Origin: Oscillospiraceae bacterium
GTDB lineage: Bacteria; Bacillota; Clostridia; Oscillospirales; Oscillospiraceae
Reading direction: 5' to 3'
DNA: 64,000 bases
Assembly (NCBI GenBank): GCA_020025545.1
Contig: JAHHRX010000003.1
Span: forward strand, 38,017 to 102,016
Part shown: positions 9,285-17,855 of the stretch, one piece after another
Position numbering within the stretch: the stretch's first letter is position 1
Layout of the letters: every line of letters begins with the position of its first letter
Notes under the pieces: generated by a model
What the model saw: only the letters and a program-made list of their open reading frames with translations
What the model was told of the DNA's origin: nothing
Databases searched by the model: none
Program-made: the position numbers and the translations under genes

Positions 9285-10385
9285 ATGAAAAAGCTAATTG
9301 CAATTACTCTGGCTGTGCTGATGGTATTCGGCATGGCGGCATGTGCCAACAGCGGCAGCTCTGACGGCAAGACCAAGGTTTCCGTATTTTGGTACGATGC
9401 CAAGGATATTTATCTGGGCACTGTCCGGGCCGCTCTGAACAAGGAACTGGAGAAGCTGGGTTTTGAATATGACACGCAGGATGCAGCTGCCGATCAGGCT
9501 ACCCAGATGGAGCAGATCAAGACCGCTATTTCCGGCGGCTCCAACATGCTCATCGTCAATGTGGTTACTTCCGGTGCCGAAGGCACTGCCAAGGATATTC
9601 TGAAGCTGGCCGGCGACATTCCCGTTATCTTCTTCAACCGTGCAATCGGCAACGACGGCAAGGACGAGGCTGTTCTGAACGAGTTTAAGAACTCCTGCTT
9701 CATCGGCACCGACGCTCCCGAGGCAGGTCACCTGCAGGGCAAGATGGTGGGCGAATATGTGGTGGCTAACTATGACACGCTGGACCTCAACAAGGACGGC
9801 AAGATCTCCTATGTGATGTTCAAGGGTCAGGAAGGCAACGCCGAGGCTATCTTCCGTACCCAGTACGGTGTTGAAGATGCCAACAAGGTTCTCAAGGAAA
9901 ACGGCAAGTCCGAGCTGGTTTACTTCGATCCCGAAGCAAAGACCAACTATCAGGTTGACCAGAACGGTCAGTGGTCCGCCGACGCTGCCAAGCAGTACAT
10001 GGAGACCAACCTTATCTCCTTCAACGAAGCCAACAACAACATGATCGAGCTGGTTATCTGCAACAACGACGGCATGGCCGAAGGCGCTATTGCTGCTCTG
10101 CAGGCTGCCGGCTACAACAAGAAGGATTCCGCTCACACCATCCCCGTGTTTGGTGTTGACGCTACCGACAATGCCAAGAAGCTGATCTCCGACGGTGCAA
10201 TGACCGGTACCGTCAAGCAGGATGCCGAAGGCATGGCCTCCGCAATTGCTCAGACCGCCAAGAACATCTCCGAGGGCAAGACTCCCGTTGAGGCTCTGGC
10301 TGCCGTTAAGGGTGAGATCTTCTCCATTGCTAAGAGCTGCGCTTCCAAGCTGTATGTTGCTTACGCTCCCTACACCGGCAAATAA
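9285..10385 (+). CDS. mglB: Galactose/methyl-galactoside-type ABC transporter substrate-binding lipoprotein
   Basis: Extracellular sugar-binding component of the importer. The N-terminus MKKLIAITLAVLMVFGMAAC is a lipoprotein signal with the lipobox cysteine, so the protein is anchored to the outer face of the membrane. Mature domain is a type I periplasmic-binding fold; LDLNKDGKIS is the EF-hand-like calcium loop characteristic of the galactose/glucose-binding protein, and NNDGMAEGA and VFGVDATDNAKKLI are the sugar-site segments of that family. AAGGAGG lies upstream; ATG 9285 has the better spacing than the adjacent ATG at 9282. A strong hairpin follows and probably sets a higher level of mglB than of mglA and mglC. 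Galactose or glucose is the expected ligand. Confidence 0.93.
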   Translation: MKKLIAITLAVLMVFGMAACANSGSSDGKTKVSVFWYDAKDIYLGTVRAALNKELEKLGFEYDTQDAAADQATQMEQIKTAISGGSNMLIVNVVTSGAEGTAKDILKLAGDIPVIFFNRAIGNDGKDEAVLNEFKNSCFIGTDAPEAGHLQGKMVGEYVVANYDTLDLNKDGKISYVMFKGQEGNAEAIFRTQYGVEDANKVLKENGKSELVYFDPEAKTNYQVDQNGQWSADAAKQYMETNLISFNEANNNMIELVICNNDGMAEGAIAALQAAGYNKKDSAHTIPVFGVDATDNAKKLISDGAMTGTVKQDAEGMASAIAQTAKNISEGKTPVEALAAVKGEIFSIAKSCASKLYVAYAPYTGK

Positions 10386-10405
10386 TTTCTGAATCTGCAC
10401 TCTGA

Positions 10406-10437
10406 AAGGCAGCTGTCGCCAAGGCGGCAGCTGCCTT
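10406..10437 (+). terminator. Intra-operon hairpin after mglB (attenuator)
   Basis: AAGGCAGCTG (10406-10415) pairs with CAGCTGCCTT (10428-10437), with further pairing inside. The T run after it is weak, as expected for a partial terminator or mRNA stabiliser between mglB and mglA. Confidence 0.7.
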
Positions 10438-10575
10438 ATCTTCGTTATAAACTCTGGTAGGGAACGGTTGCAATCGTTCCTGTTCTTTCTGCATAAGGAC
10501 AAATCGGTATCAACCGCTCTCCATCAGCAGTCGCCCTTCGCTATTATCAATCCGGCAAAAGGAGGAAATCACTCT

Positions 10576-12075
10576 ATGGAGCAAGATGTTCTGCTGAGAA
10601 TGGTAGACATTTCCAAGAGCTTTCCCGGTGTGAAAGCATTGGATAAAGTTTCCCTGGAAGTAAAAAAAGGCACCGTCCACGCACTCATGGGCGAAAACGG
10701 CGCCGGAAAATCCACACTGATGAAATGTCTTTTCGGCATCTATTCCAAGGACGAGGGACATATTTACCTCAACGGAAAAGAGATCAATTTCAAAAGCAGC
10801 CGGGAGGCTCTGGACAATGGCGTGGCCATGGTGCATCAGGAGCTGAATCAGGCGCTGAAGCGCAATGTTATGGACAATATCTGGCTGGGCCGCTATCCCA
10901 AAATCGGCGGCATCGCCGTGAATGAAAAGAAAATGTACGATGATACCATGGCGGTATTCAGGGAACTGGGCATCGATGTGGATCCCAAGCGGATTATGAG
11001 CACCATGCCCGTATCCCAGCGGCAGATGGTGGAAATCGCCAAAGCCGTTTCCTACAACTCCAAGGTCATCGTTTTTGATGAGCCCACCTCTTCCCTGACC
11101 GAGGAAGAAGTGGAGCACCTGTTCCAAATCATCAACATGCTGCGGGATCGGGGCGTCGGCATCATCTATATTTCCCACAAAATGGCAGAAATCAAACGGA
11201 TTTCCGACTATATCACCGTCATGCGTGACGGTCAGTGGATCGCCACGGAGCCTGCCGACAAGCTGGAAATGAGCGACATTATCCGCCTCATGGTAGGCCG
11301 TGAGCTTACCAACCAGTACCCGCCCAAGACCAACAAGCCCGGCGAAGTCTATCTGGAGGTCAAGCACCTGTCGGGTACATATAACCAGCTGCAGGATGTG
11401 TCCTTCTGTGCCCGCCGGGGCGAGGTTCTGGGTCTTGCAGGTCTTGACAGCTCCGGCCGTACGGAGACTCTGGAAAGCATCTTCGGCATCCGCACCCGGA
11501 AGAGCGGAAAGATCTATCTGGACGGCAGAGAGATCCGCAATCACAGTGCCGGCGAATCCATCAAAAACGGCTTCGCCCTGCTCACCGAAGAGCGCCGTTC
11601 CACCGGTATTTTCAGCATTCTGAACATCCGGGACAACACGGTTATTTCCAGCCTGAAGCGCCACAAAAAATTCGGCGTTTATCTGAGCGAAAAGTCTCAG
11701 CGGGAGGACACCCAGCGCTATATCGACGCTATGCACACCAAAACACCTTCTCAGGAGACAAAAATCCGCAGCCTTTCCGGCGGCAACCAGCAAAAGGTCA
11801 TCATTGGCCGCTGGCTGCTTACCGAGCCGGATGTTCTGTTGCTGGATGAACCTACCCGCGGCATCGATGTAGGTGCAAAATACGAAATTTACCAGCTGAT
11901 TCTGGATCTGGCAAATCAGGGAAAGACCGTCATCATGGTTTCCTCCGAAATGCCGGAGCTGCTGGGTGTGTGCGACCGGATCGTTGTCATGTCCGGCGGC
12001 CGTGTGGCCGGCGAAGTGGATGCCCGGAACACCACGCAGGAAGAAATCATGACGCTGGCTGCCAAGTATGTTTGA
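10576..12075 (+). CDS. mglA: Galactose/methyl-galactoside ABC transporter ATP-binding protein
   Basis: Drives sugar import; 499 residues with two fused ATPase domains as usual for carbohydrate uptake transporter-2 family. Domain 1 has Walker [10 protein letters not shown], a Q-x-R signature region [12 protein letters not shown] and Walker [12 protein letters not shown]. Domain 2 has a degenerate Walker A ([13 protein letters not shown]) but an intact LSGGNQQK signature and [13 protein letters not shown], the usual asymmetry of this family. The ATG at 10576 follows AGGAGG; upstream in-frame codons to 10468 are not supported. mglC begins 14 bases after the stop. Confidence 0.95.
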   Translation: MEQDVLLRMVDISKSFPGVKALDKVSLEVKKGTVHALMGENGAGKSTLMKCLFGIYSKDEGHIYLNGKEINFKSSREALDNGVAMVHQELNQALKRNVMDNIWLGRYPKIGGIAVNEKKMYDDTMAVFRELGIDVDPKRIMSTMPVSQRQMVEIAKAVSYNSKVIVFDEPTSSLTEEEVEHLFQIINMLRDRGVGIIYISHKMAEIKRISDYITVMRDGQWIATEPADKLEMSDIIRLMVGRELTNQYPPKTNKPGEVYLEVKHLSGTYNQLQDVSFCARRGEVLGLAGLDSSGRTETLESIFGIRTRKSGKIYLDGREIRNHSAGESIKNGFALLTEERRSTGIFSILNIRDNTVISSLKRHKKFGVYLSEKSQREDTQRYIDAMHTKTPSQETKIRSLSGGNQQKVIIGRWLLTEPDVLLLDEPTRGIDVGAKYEIYQLILDLANQGKTVIMVSSEMPELLGVCDRIVVMSGGRVAGEVDARNTTQEEIMTLAAKYV

Positions 12076-12089
12076 GGAGGTAGTTTTTT

Positions 12090-13172
12090 ATGATCAATCC
12101 CGTTAAAAATATTCAGCGCAGCGCTCAGGAGTATAAGCTTCTGGACGCCAAGGATAAAAAGCGTTACTGGATGGACGGCATCCTGAATAACGCCCTGTAC
12201 ATTCTGATGGCGATTTTCGTCATCTGCACCGCGATCCTGCGCCCCAGATTCCTGACACTGGATTCTCTGGGCAACCTGATCAGTCAGGTGGCCGCCTACC
12301 TGCCTCTGGCTCTGGGTATCGGCGGATGCATCGTCCTCACCGGTACCGACCTGTCCGCAGGCCGTGTCACCGGACTTACCGCAGCCATTTCCGCTGTTCT
12401 GCTGCAGGAATCCGGCCTTTCCAACAAAATGTTCAACAGCCTGCCTGCCGTAAACCCCGGCATGATTTTCCTGGCTCTGCTGGCTGTGGCTGCCATCGGC
12501 GCCCTGATCGGCATGGTAAACGGTTTCTTCGTGGCAAAGTTCAGCCTGCACCCCTTCATCGTCACGCTGGCTACCCAGCTGCTTACCACCGGCGTCATTC
12601 TGTGGTTCTTTGATCTGAACGGCAATAACGGTCAGCCTATTTCCGGACAGGACCAGATGTATAAGGATTTCGTAGGCGGCGAGCTGTTCCGCATGGGCCG
12701 CACCCCCATCCCCATGTATGTGCTGTACGCCATTTTGCTCACAGCACTCATGTGGTTCATCTGGAACAAGACCACCTTCGGCAAGAATATGTTCGCCGTG
12801 GGCTCCAATACCGAGGCAGCCCGTGTTTCCGGCGTCAATGTTTTCTGGACCATCGTTCTTGTGCACACTCTGGCCGGTGCCATGTACGGCTACGCCGGCT
12901 TCATCGACGGTGTCCGTGCAGGTTCCGTTTCCTCCGTTTCCGGCATGAATGCCGAGTGTGACGCCATCGCAGCCTGTGTCATCGGCGGCGTGTCGTTTGT
13001 CGGTGGTACCGGTAAAATCAGCGGTATCGTCCTCGGCGTTTTGATTCTGCGTATTATCTTCGTGGCACTGACCATGCTGGGTGTCAGTCCCGCCGCCCTG
13101 TACATCATCAAGGGCGCCATCATCCTCTGCGCTTGTTCTTTGGATATGCGCAAGTATCTGGTAAAGAAGTAA
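12090..13172 (+). CDS. mglC: Galactose/methyl-galactoside ABC transporter permease
   Basis: Membrane channel subunit of the importer, 360 residues with about nine to ten hydrophobic segments. The BPD_transp_2 family segments LGIGGCIVLTGTDLSAGRVTG, GALIGMVNGFFVAKF, HPFIVTLATQLL and AVGSNTEAARVSGVNV are clear; NAECDAIAACVIGGVSFVGG is the conserved cytoplasmic coupling region. Ribosome site GAGGAGGT. Its TAA overlaps the ATG of the next gene in TAATG, so the fourth gene is translated with the permease. Confidence 0.95.
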   Translation: MINPVKNIQRSAQEYKLLDAKDKKRYWMDGILNNALYILMAIFVICTAILRPRFLTLDSLGNLISQVAAYLPLALGIGGCIVLTGTDLSAGRVTGLTAAISAVLLQESGLSNKMFNSLPAVNPGMIFLALLAVAAIGALIGMVNGFFVAKFSLHPFIVTLATQLLTTGVILWFFDLNGNNGQPISGQDQMYKDFVGGELFRMGRTPIPMYVLYAILLTALMWFIWNKTTFGKNMFAVGSNTEAARVSGVNVFWTIVLVHTLAGAMYGYAGFIDGVRAGSVSSVSGMNAECDAIAACVIGGVSFVGGTGKISGIVLGVLILRIIFVALTMLGVSPAALYIIKGAIILCACSLDMRKYLVKK

Positions 13173-13537
13173 TGGAAGAAAATCGCACCCAGGGGCAGGA
13201 AGTCCCCAAGTTCCGTGGTCTTTACCGATATGTCCACATCTCCGTGAAGGCGCTGGACGCAATCATCATTGCCTGCGTGGCAGTCATCATTCTGGTAACC
13301 CTGTTTTCCCTCCGGGATGCGGGCTACCGTGTGACCTTTGATTCCCGGGGCGGCACCGATGTGGCAGCCGAAAAATATCAGTACGGTGATCACATTCAGC
13401 TCCCCGAGCCTCCCACCCGGGAGGGCTACACCTTCGGCGGATGGTATCTGGATACCGCCTGCAATGAGCCCCTCACCGAAGCGCACACCGTTGGCGCGGA
13501 GCTGACCCTCTATGCCAAGTGGATCCCCACTTCCTGA
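13172..13537 (+). CDS. Membrane-anchored Listeria-Bacteroides (InlB B-type) repeat protein, fourth gene of the mgl operon
   Basis: A 121-residue protein of unknown function. A charged N-terminus (1-28) precedes one membrane helix (about 29-47, DAIIIACVAVIILVTLF); the rest contains one beta-grasp repeat of the Listeria-Bacteroides type, from YRVTFDSRGG through REGYTFGGWYLD to ELTLYAKW. With the helix N-terminal and positively charged residues before it, the repeat should lie outside the cell, next to the sugar receptor. Start ATG overlaps the mglC stop (TAATG), and a terminator follows, so it belongs to the operon. It might be a small accessory or scaffold subunit of the transporter; that is inference. 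Confidence 0.82.
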   Translation: MEENRTQGQEVPKFRGLYRYVHISVKALDAIIIACVAVIILVTLFSLRDAGYRVTFDSRGGTDVAAEKYQYGDHIQLPEPPTREGYTFGGWYLDTACNEPLTEAHTVGAELTLYAKWIPTS

Positions 13538-13546
13538 GAAAACGCT

Positions 13547-13581
13547 ATCGAGGACAGCCGGAGCTGTCCTCGATCTTTTTT
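13547..13581 (+). terminator. Terminator of the mgl operon
   Basis: ATCGAGGACAGC, loop CGGA, GCTGTCCTCGAT then CTTTTTT. Confidence 0.93.
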
Positions 13582-13616
13582 CGCCCGCCTGCCCCGGAAA
13601 ATAACGGGAAACGGGG

Positions 13617-13645
13617 TTGCACCGCGGGAACAGATGTTGTATAAT
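13617..13645 (+). promoter_or_regulatory. pta promoter
   Basis: TTGCAC (13617-13622), 17 bp, TATAAT (13640-13645). Confidence 0.75.
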
Positions 13646-13659
13646 TAAAATGTAGAAAT

Positions 13660-13675
13660 GTGGGCTGCGGCCCAA
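13660..13675 (+). promoter_or_regulatory. Leader hairpin with UNCG loop in pta 5' UTR, shared with nfnAB leader
   Basis: GTGGGCTGCGGCCCAA folds as TGGGC-TGCG-GCCCA; the C(UGCG)G loop is of the very stable UNCG class. The identical 16-mer is at the 5' end of the nfnAB transcript (53165-53180, minus). It begins about 8 bases after the predicted transcript start. Confidence 0.6.
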
Positions 13676-13696
13676 TGATTTGGAGGAATGATGATC

Positions 13697-14698
13697 ATGT
13701 TCAATGCAATGATTGAAACTTTGAAGGCGAATCCCCGCAAAATCGTCTTTACCGAGGGTCACGATGCCCGTATTCTGGAGGCTACCTCCCGTCTGGTAGA
13801 GGGCGGTTTCCTGACCCCCATTCTGGTGGGCAATGTGGACGAGGTCAAGGCCAACGCTGCTAAGGGCGGCTTCAACATTGAGGGTGTGGAGATTCTGGAC
13901 CCCGCAACCTACGCAGGCATGGACGAAATGGTGGAAAAGATGGTTGAGCTGCGCAAGGGCAAGATGTCTGCCGACGAGTGCCGCAGCGCTCTGCTGAAGG
14001 GCAACTACTTCGGCACCATGCTGGTAAAGATGGGCTACGCTGACGCTCTGCTGGGCGGCGCTACTTACTCCACCGCAGATACCGTCCGTCCCGCTCTGCA
14101 GCTGGTCAAGACCAGAAAGGGCGCACATCTGGTTTCTTCCTGCTTCATTCTGGTTCGCGGCGACGAGAAGCTGGCTATGGGCGACTGCGCCATCAACATC
14201 GACTATCAGGACACCGTGGACAAGGTCACCGGCGAAGTAACCGTTTCCGCTGCTCAGAAGCTGGCTGAGGTTGCCGTTGAGACCGCCAAGACCGCTCAGG
14301 TCTTCGGCATTGACCCCAAGGTTGCAATGCTGAGCTTCTCCACCAACGGTTCCGGCAAGGGCGGCACCGTAAAGCTGAGCCACGATGCTACCGCAATCGC
14401 CAAGGAAATGGCTCCCGAGCTGGCAATCGACGGCGAAATGCAGTTCGACGCAGCGGTTGCTCCCGAAGTTGGCCAGCTGAAGTTCCCCGGCTCCAAGGTT
14501 GCCGGCTACGCCAACACCTTCGTGTTCCCCTGCATCGAAGCCGGCAATATCGGCTACAAGATTGCACAGCGTCTGGGCGGCTATGAGGCCTACGGCCCCA
14601 TCCTGCAGGGTCTGAACGCTCCCATCAATGACCTGTCCCGTGGCTGCAACGCCGACGAGGTCTACAAGATGGCAATTATCACCTGCGCAATGGTGTAA
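13697..14698 (+). CDS. pta: Phosphate acetyltransferase
   Basis: Interconverts acetyl-CoA and acetyl phosphate, the entry to acetate formation with ATP gain by acetate kinase (not in the window). The 333-residue length is that of short Pta enzymes without the N-terminal regulatory domain. Typical segments are KIVFTEGHDARILEA, YADALLGGATYSTADTVRPA, MLSFSTNGSGKGG, QFDAAVAPEVG and the C-terminal QGLNAPINDLSRGCNADEV. Three closely spaced ATGs occur; 13697 is chosen because GGAGG lies 10 bases before it. Own promoter and terminator, so monocistronic. Codon use is highly biased, as in a strongly expressed gene. Confidence 0.96.
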   Translation: MFNAMIETLKANPRKIVFTEGHDARILEATSRLVEGGFLTPILVGNVDEVKANAAKGGFNIEGVEILDPATYAGMDEMVEKMVELRKGKMSADECRSALLKGNYFGTMLVKMGYADALLGGATYSTADTVRPALQLVKTRKGAHLVSSCFILVRGDEKLAMGDCAINIDYQDTVDKVTGEVTVSAAQKLAEVAVETAKTAQVFGIDPKVAMLSFSTNGSGKGGTVKLSHDATAIAKEMAPELAIDGEMQFDAAVAPEVGQLKFPGSKVAGYANTFVFPCIEAGNIGYKIAQRLGGYEAYGPILQGLNAPINDLSRGCNADEVYKMAIITCAMV

Positions 14699-14727
14699 TT
14701 CCTCACAAGGGCAAAACGAAAAATTTT

Positions 14728-14765
14728 CCCCGTTTCCTGTGTCATGCAGGGAACGGGGATTTTTT
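14728..14765 (+). terminator. Terminator of pta
   Basis: CCCCGTTTCCTG pairs with CAGGGAACGGGG and is followed by ATTTTTT. Confidence 0.9.
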
Positions 14766-14863
14766 GCCCATATTCTTAAGAGCGCCGCCGTGGGTCTGAC
14801 AGTGCATTTGCACGGGGGCAGGAGATGACGGAATCCTGCGCGAGGGTCATTTCCGTGTCTATA

Positions 14864-14893
14864 CAAAAAAGCAGAGCCGGAAACCGGCTCTGC
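14864..14893 (-). terminator. Terminator of the zinc-ribbon gene
   Basis: GCAGAGCCGG, loop AAA, CCGGCTCTGC; on the minus strand a T6 run follows. 14766-14863 holds nothing I can identify. Confidence 0.9.
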
Positions 14894-14914
14894 TTCTATT
14901 GGCTCGTTAGCGAA

Positions 14915-15196
14915 TTAGCCTCTCTCAGCACGCATCTGAGCGAAGCACTCGCTGCAGTATACGGGACGGTCGGACTTGGGCTCAAAAGGAACCTTTGCCT
15001 CGCCGCCGCAGCGTGCGCAGGTAGCGGTAAAGAACTCACGGGGTGCTCTTGTGCTGTTCTTACGAGCATCACGGCAAGTCTTGCAGCGCTGGGGCTCGTT
15101 CTGGAAGCCACGCTCTGCGTAGAATTCCTGCTCACCTGCGGTGAAAACAAATTCCTTGCCGCACTCTTTACAAACTAAAGTCTTATCTTCGTACAT
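14915..15196 (-). CDS. Zinc-ribbon protein with four CxxC motifs
   Basis: A 93-residue soluble protein. The first ribbon (CKECGKEF ... RCKTCRDARK) is the probable zinc-ribbon type that often begins YxDKTLxCKxCGxEF; the second (CARCGGEAKVPF ... VYCSECF) is a CxxC-x17-CxxC ribbon. Each pair of cysteines likely binds one zinc. No enzymatic residues are apparent; roles in RNA or DNA binding or in holding a partner are possible but not shown. Ribosome site AGAGG. It has a consensus promoter with a palindrome at the start point, and its own terminator, so it is independently transcribed and probably abundant. Confidence 0.85.
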   Translation of the reverse strand: MYEDKTLVCKECGKEFVFTAGEQEFYAERGFQNEPQRCKTCRDARKNSTRAPREFFTATCARCGGEAKVPFEPKSDRPVYCSECFAQMRAERG

Positions 15197-15273
15197 GGTG
15201 TTACCTCTCTTCGGTTGATTCCCCGTGAAACCTGAATGTCTTATCGGTATAAACGCGGAGTCTGGTAGTAATT

Positions 15274-15321
15274 GTGGTTAAACCACGGGTTGATTATACC
15301 TAACAAAAGCGTGATTGTCAA
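15274..15321 (-). promoter_or_regulatory. Consensus promoter with a +1 palindrome (zinc-ribbon gene)
   Basis: On the minus strand TTGACA (15321-15316), 17 bp, TATAAT (15298-15293), an exact sigma-A consensus. GTGGTTAAACCAC (15274-15286) is a perfect palindrome about an odd centre at the predicted +1, a candidate operator or 5' hairpin. Confidence 0.85.
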
Positions 15322-15388
15322 TCCTATATTCATAAAATTTTCACAAAATTTTTCAAATATACATAACAACTTATGCCATTTTAGGCAA

Positions 15389-16426
15389 TTAAAGGCTGAA
15401 TTGTGTCTGACCCTCATAAGGAATGTGCAAATGCTGATATGCCGATGCCGTGGCGCAGCGGCCTCTGGGGGTTCTTGTAAGGAAGCCCAGCTGCATAAGA
15501 TAAGGCTCGTAAACATCCTCCAGCGTCACCGCCTCCTCGCCGATGGTAGCCGCCAGGGTTTCCAGACCCACGGGGCCGCCGCCGTAGTGGGTGATGATGG
15601 CCTGCAGCATCCGCCGGTCAACGGCATCCAGACCCAGCTTGTCCACCTCCAGCCGGGAAAGCGCCAGATCCGCCGCCTCCTTGGTGATGACACCGTCCCC
15701 CATGACCTCGGCAAAGTCCCGGACTCTGCGGAGGAACCGGTTGGCGATTCGGGGCGTGCCCCGACTCCGGGAGGCGATTTCCATGGCACCTCTGGGGTCG
15801 ATCTCCATGCCGAGAATGGTGGCTGAGCGGGTGACGATCTTCGCCAGCTCCTCCGGCGTATAAAGCTCCAGCCGCAGCGACACGCCGAACCGGTCCCGAA
15901 GGGGGGCGGAAAGCTGTCCCGCACGGGTGGTGGCGCCCACCAGTGTAAATTTCGGCAGATCCAGCCGGATGGAATTGGCACTGGGGCCCTTGCCCACGAT
16001 GATATCGATGGCGAAATCCTCCATGGCGGGGTAGAGAATTTCCTCCACCACCCGGTTGAGCCGGTGGATTTCGTCGATGAACAGAATATCACCGGGGTTC
16101 AGATTGGTCAGAAGCGCCGCCAGATCGCCGGGCTTTTCGATGGCAGGGCCGGAAGTGATCCGGATACCTGCCCCCATTTCATTGGCGATGACCCCCGCCA
16201 GAGTGGTTTTGCCAAGACCGGGGGGGCCATAGAGCAGGGTGTGATCCAAAGGCTCGTTTCTGCGGCGGGCAGCTTCAATATATACGGACAGATTTCCCTT
16301 GGCCTTCTCCTGACCGGTGTAGTCCGACAGGAGCTTGGGGCGCAGACCGATTTCGCCTGCATCCTGCGGCGCAAAGGTTGGGGAAATAATGGGAGCGGAA
16401 AGCTCCTCTGAAAATTCCAGACTCAT
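15389..16426 (-). CDS. ruvB: Holliday junction branch-migration helicase RuvB
   Basis: Hexameric AAA+ motor that drives branch migration with RuvA. The 345 residues show the N-terminal [16 protein letters not shown], Walker [13 protein letters not shown], Walker [11 protein letters not shown], sensor [18 protein letters not shown] with the arginine finger region, and the C-terminal winged helix ending in [21 protein letters not shown] precedes the ATG. Last gene of the ruvC-ruvA-ruvB cluster; 24 bases follow the ruvA stop. Confidence 0.98.
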   Translation of the reverse strand: MSLEFSEELSAPIISPTFAPQDAGEIGLRPKLLSDYTGQEKAKGNLSVYIEAARRRNEPLDHTLLYGPPGLGKTTLAGVIANEMGAGIRITSGPAIEKPGDLAALLTNLNPGDILFIDEIHRLNRVVEEILYPAMEDFAIDIIVGKGPSANSIRLDLPKFTLVGATTRAGQLSAPLRDRFGVSLRLELYTPEELAKIVTRSATILGMEIDPRGAMEIASRSRGTPRIANRFLRRVRDFAEVMGDGVITKEAADLALSRLEVDKLGLDAVDRRMLQAIITHYGGGPVGLETLAATIGEEAVTLEDVYEPYLMQLGFLTRTPRGRCATASAYQHLHIPYEGQTQFSL

Positions 16427-16450
16427 AATTACCTCCTGTGAGGGATTTTT

Positions 16451-17050
16451 TTACTTCATCACCATCGCCCGCAAAGCGTAGCGAACCATTTCCTCGGTGG
16501 ATGCGGCTGCATCCACGCCCTTGAGGGCCTGTGCGATTTCCGCCGGAGAATAGCCCAGCTCCTGAAGTGCCGCATTGGCAAGGGCGGCGGCATTGCCGGA
16601 CTGCACCGGGGCCGCCACGGGACCGCCGGAAAAATCCAGAGCATCGGTACTGCCGCCGATTTTGTCTTTTAACTCCAAAATAATCCGCTGGGCGGTCTTT
16701 TTGCCGATTCCCTGAGCTGCGGTCAGCATTTTTTCGTCCCCGGTCATTACCGCAAGGGTAAAATTCTGAGGGCCGCCGGATGACAAAATGGCCATGGCGG
16801 CCTTGGGCCCTACGCCGTTGACGGTGATGAGAAGCTCATAGCACCGCTGTTCCTCCCGGCTGGAAAAGCCGATGAGATCAAAAGCATCCTCCCGAATGGA
16901 TTCGCTGACATAAAGCCGTGCGTTCTGATTGAGCTTGAGCTGGGATGCGGTATATGCCGTGATCCGGCAGCCGTAGCCCACGCCGCCGCACTCCACCACG
17001 GCAAGCCCGGGCTCCAAAATCGTCACCGGGCCGGAAAGATAGTAAATCAT
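16451..17050 (-). CDS. ruvA: Holliday junction DNA helicase subunit RuvA
   Basis: Tetrameric junction-binding partner of RuvB, 199 residues. The OB-fold starts MIYYLSGPVTIL and includes VECGGVGYGCRI; two helix-hairpin-helix motifs follow (LLITVNGVGPKAAMAIL and TAAQGIGKKTAQRIILEL); the flexible linker leads to domain III with LQELGYSPAEIAQAL. The ATG at 17050 is 10 bases after the ruvC stop and follows GGGGGAAC; a longer in-frame extension into ruvC is not used. Confidence 0.97.
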   Translation of the reverse strand: MIYYLSGPVTILEPGLAVVECGGVGYGCRITAYTASQLKLNQNARLYVSESIREDAFDLIGFSSREEQRCYELLITVNGVGPKAAMAILSSGGPQNFTLAVMTGDEKMLTAAQGIGKKTAQRIILELKDKIGGSTDALDFSGGPVAAPVQSGNAAALANAALQELGYSPAEIAQALKGVDAAASTEEMVRYALRAMVMK

Positions 17051-17060
17051 AGTGTTCCCC

Positions 17061-17558
17061 CTATATTTTCTGGGCCATCCCCAGCAGAGAAGTGCTGGAA
17101 CGGGCATGGCACAAAGCAATGGCGATGGCATCTGCCGCATCGTCCGGTTTCGGCATGGCCTGCAGGTGGAGCAGGCGCTTTGTCATGTCCATGACCTGAT
17201 GCTTGGTGGCATTTCCGTAGCCCACTACCGCCTGCTTGACCTGCATGGGTTTATAGGATGTGACCTCCAGCCCTGCCTGACGGATGGCAAGCAGAATGAC
17301 CCCACGGCTCTGGGCGACCCCGATGCCGGTGGTGACATTCTGGCCGAAAAACAGTTCCTCGATTGCCACCGTGTCCGGCTTCGCCACCTGCAAAAGCTCC
17401 TGCATATCATGATAAATGATTTCCAGCCGTGCGGAAAAATCCATTCCCGCCGGCGTGGTAATGGCGCCGCAGCGGATCAGCCGGGACTGCCCGCGCTCCG
17501 TTTCGATCATACCGAAGCCGGTAATACCGTAGCCCGGGTCGATGCCTAAGATCCGCAT
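17061..17558 (-). CDS. ruvC: Crossover junction endodeoxyribonuclease RuvC
   Basis: Resolves Holliday junctions by symmetrical cleavage. The 165-residue protein has the RNase H-like acidic residues in MRILGIDPGYGITGFG, TVAIEELFFGQN, and the C-terminal DDAADAIAIALCH. The ATG at 17558 overlaps the stop of the small upstream gene (TAATG), so it is translationally coupled to it. Confidence 0.97.
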   Translation of the reverse strand: MRILGIDPGYGITGFGMIETERGQSRLIRCGAITTPAGMDFSARLEIIYHDMQELLQVAKPDTVAIEELFFGQNVTTGIGVAQSRGVILLAIRQAGLEVTSYKPMQVKQAVVGYGNATKHQVMDMTKRLLHLQAMPKPDDAADAIAIALCHARSSTSLLGMAQKI

Positions 17559-17719
17559 TATCTGCCGCCTCCTGCGATTTGCAGGTAGTAAATGGCCACT
17601 GCAAGGATCATAACCACCAGGCCGATCCGTGCCGCCCAGACCTGCCATGCAGGACGGGGCGTATATCTTTCGGCGGGCAGGGACTCGCCGCATTCTGTTT
17701 TCTGTCTGTTTTCTTCCAT
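17558..17719 (-). CDS. Small single-pass membrane protein upstream of ruvC
   Basis: A 53-residue product not recognised as any family. The N-terminal 33 residues are polar (MEENRQKTECGESLPAERY), followed by one hydrophobic helix (ARIGLVVMILAVAIYYLQIA) and a short GGGR tail. The ATG at 17719 has GAGGTGA five bases upstream, and the stop overlaps the ruvC start, which argues that it is translated. Predicted first gene of the ruv operon. No function is known. Confidence 0.65.
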   Translation of the reverse strand: MEENRQKTECGESLPAERYTPRPAWQVWAARIGLVVMILAVAIYYLQIAGGGR

Positions 17720-17739
17720 ATCGCTCACCTCTTGCGGCC

Positions 17740-17768
17740 ATTGTACCACATTTCCCCCGCAATTCCTA
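17740..17768 (-). promoter_or_regulatory. Probable promoter of the ruv operon
   Basis: On the minus strand TAGGAA, 17 bp, TACAAT (17745-17740). The -35 is poor. It diverges from the apbE promoter. Confidence 0.5.
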
Positions 17769-17783
17769 TCCTTTTTTTATGAC

Positions 17784-17813
17784 TTGCAATCAGCGGGCAT
17801 ATTAAGGTACAAT
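17784..17813 (+). promoter_or_regulatory. apbE promoter
   Basis: TTGCAA (17784-17789), 18 bp, TACAAT (17808-17813). Confidence 0.6.
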
Positions 17814-17855
17814 AGAAGCGAATTTCCCGGAGGGAAGGAATTGGGAGGGAATGCC

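Noticed and set aside
15218..15232. Partial parS-like sequence CCCCGTGAAAC near the zinc-ribbon gene
   Set aside because: Only one half matches TGTTTCACGTGAAACA; the other half is unrelated.
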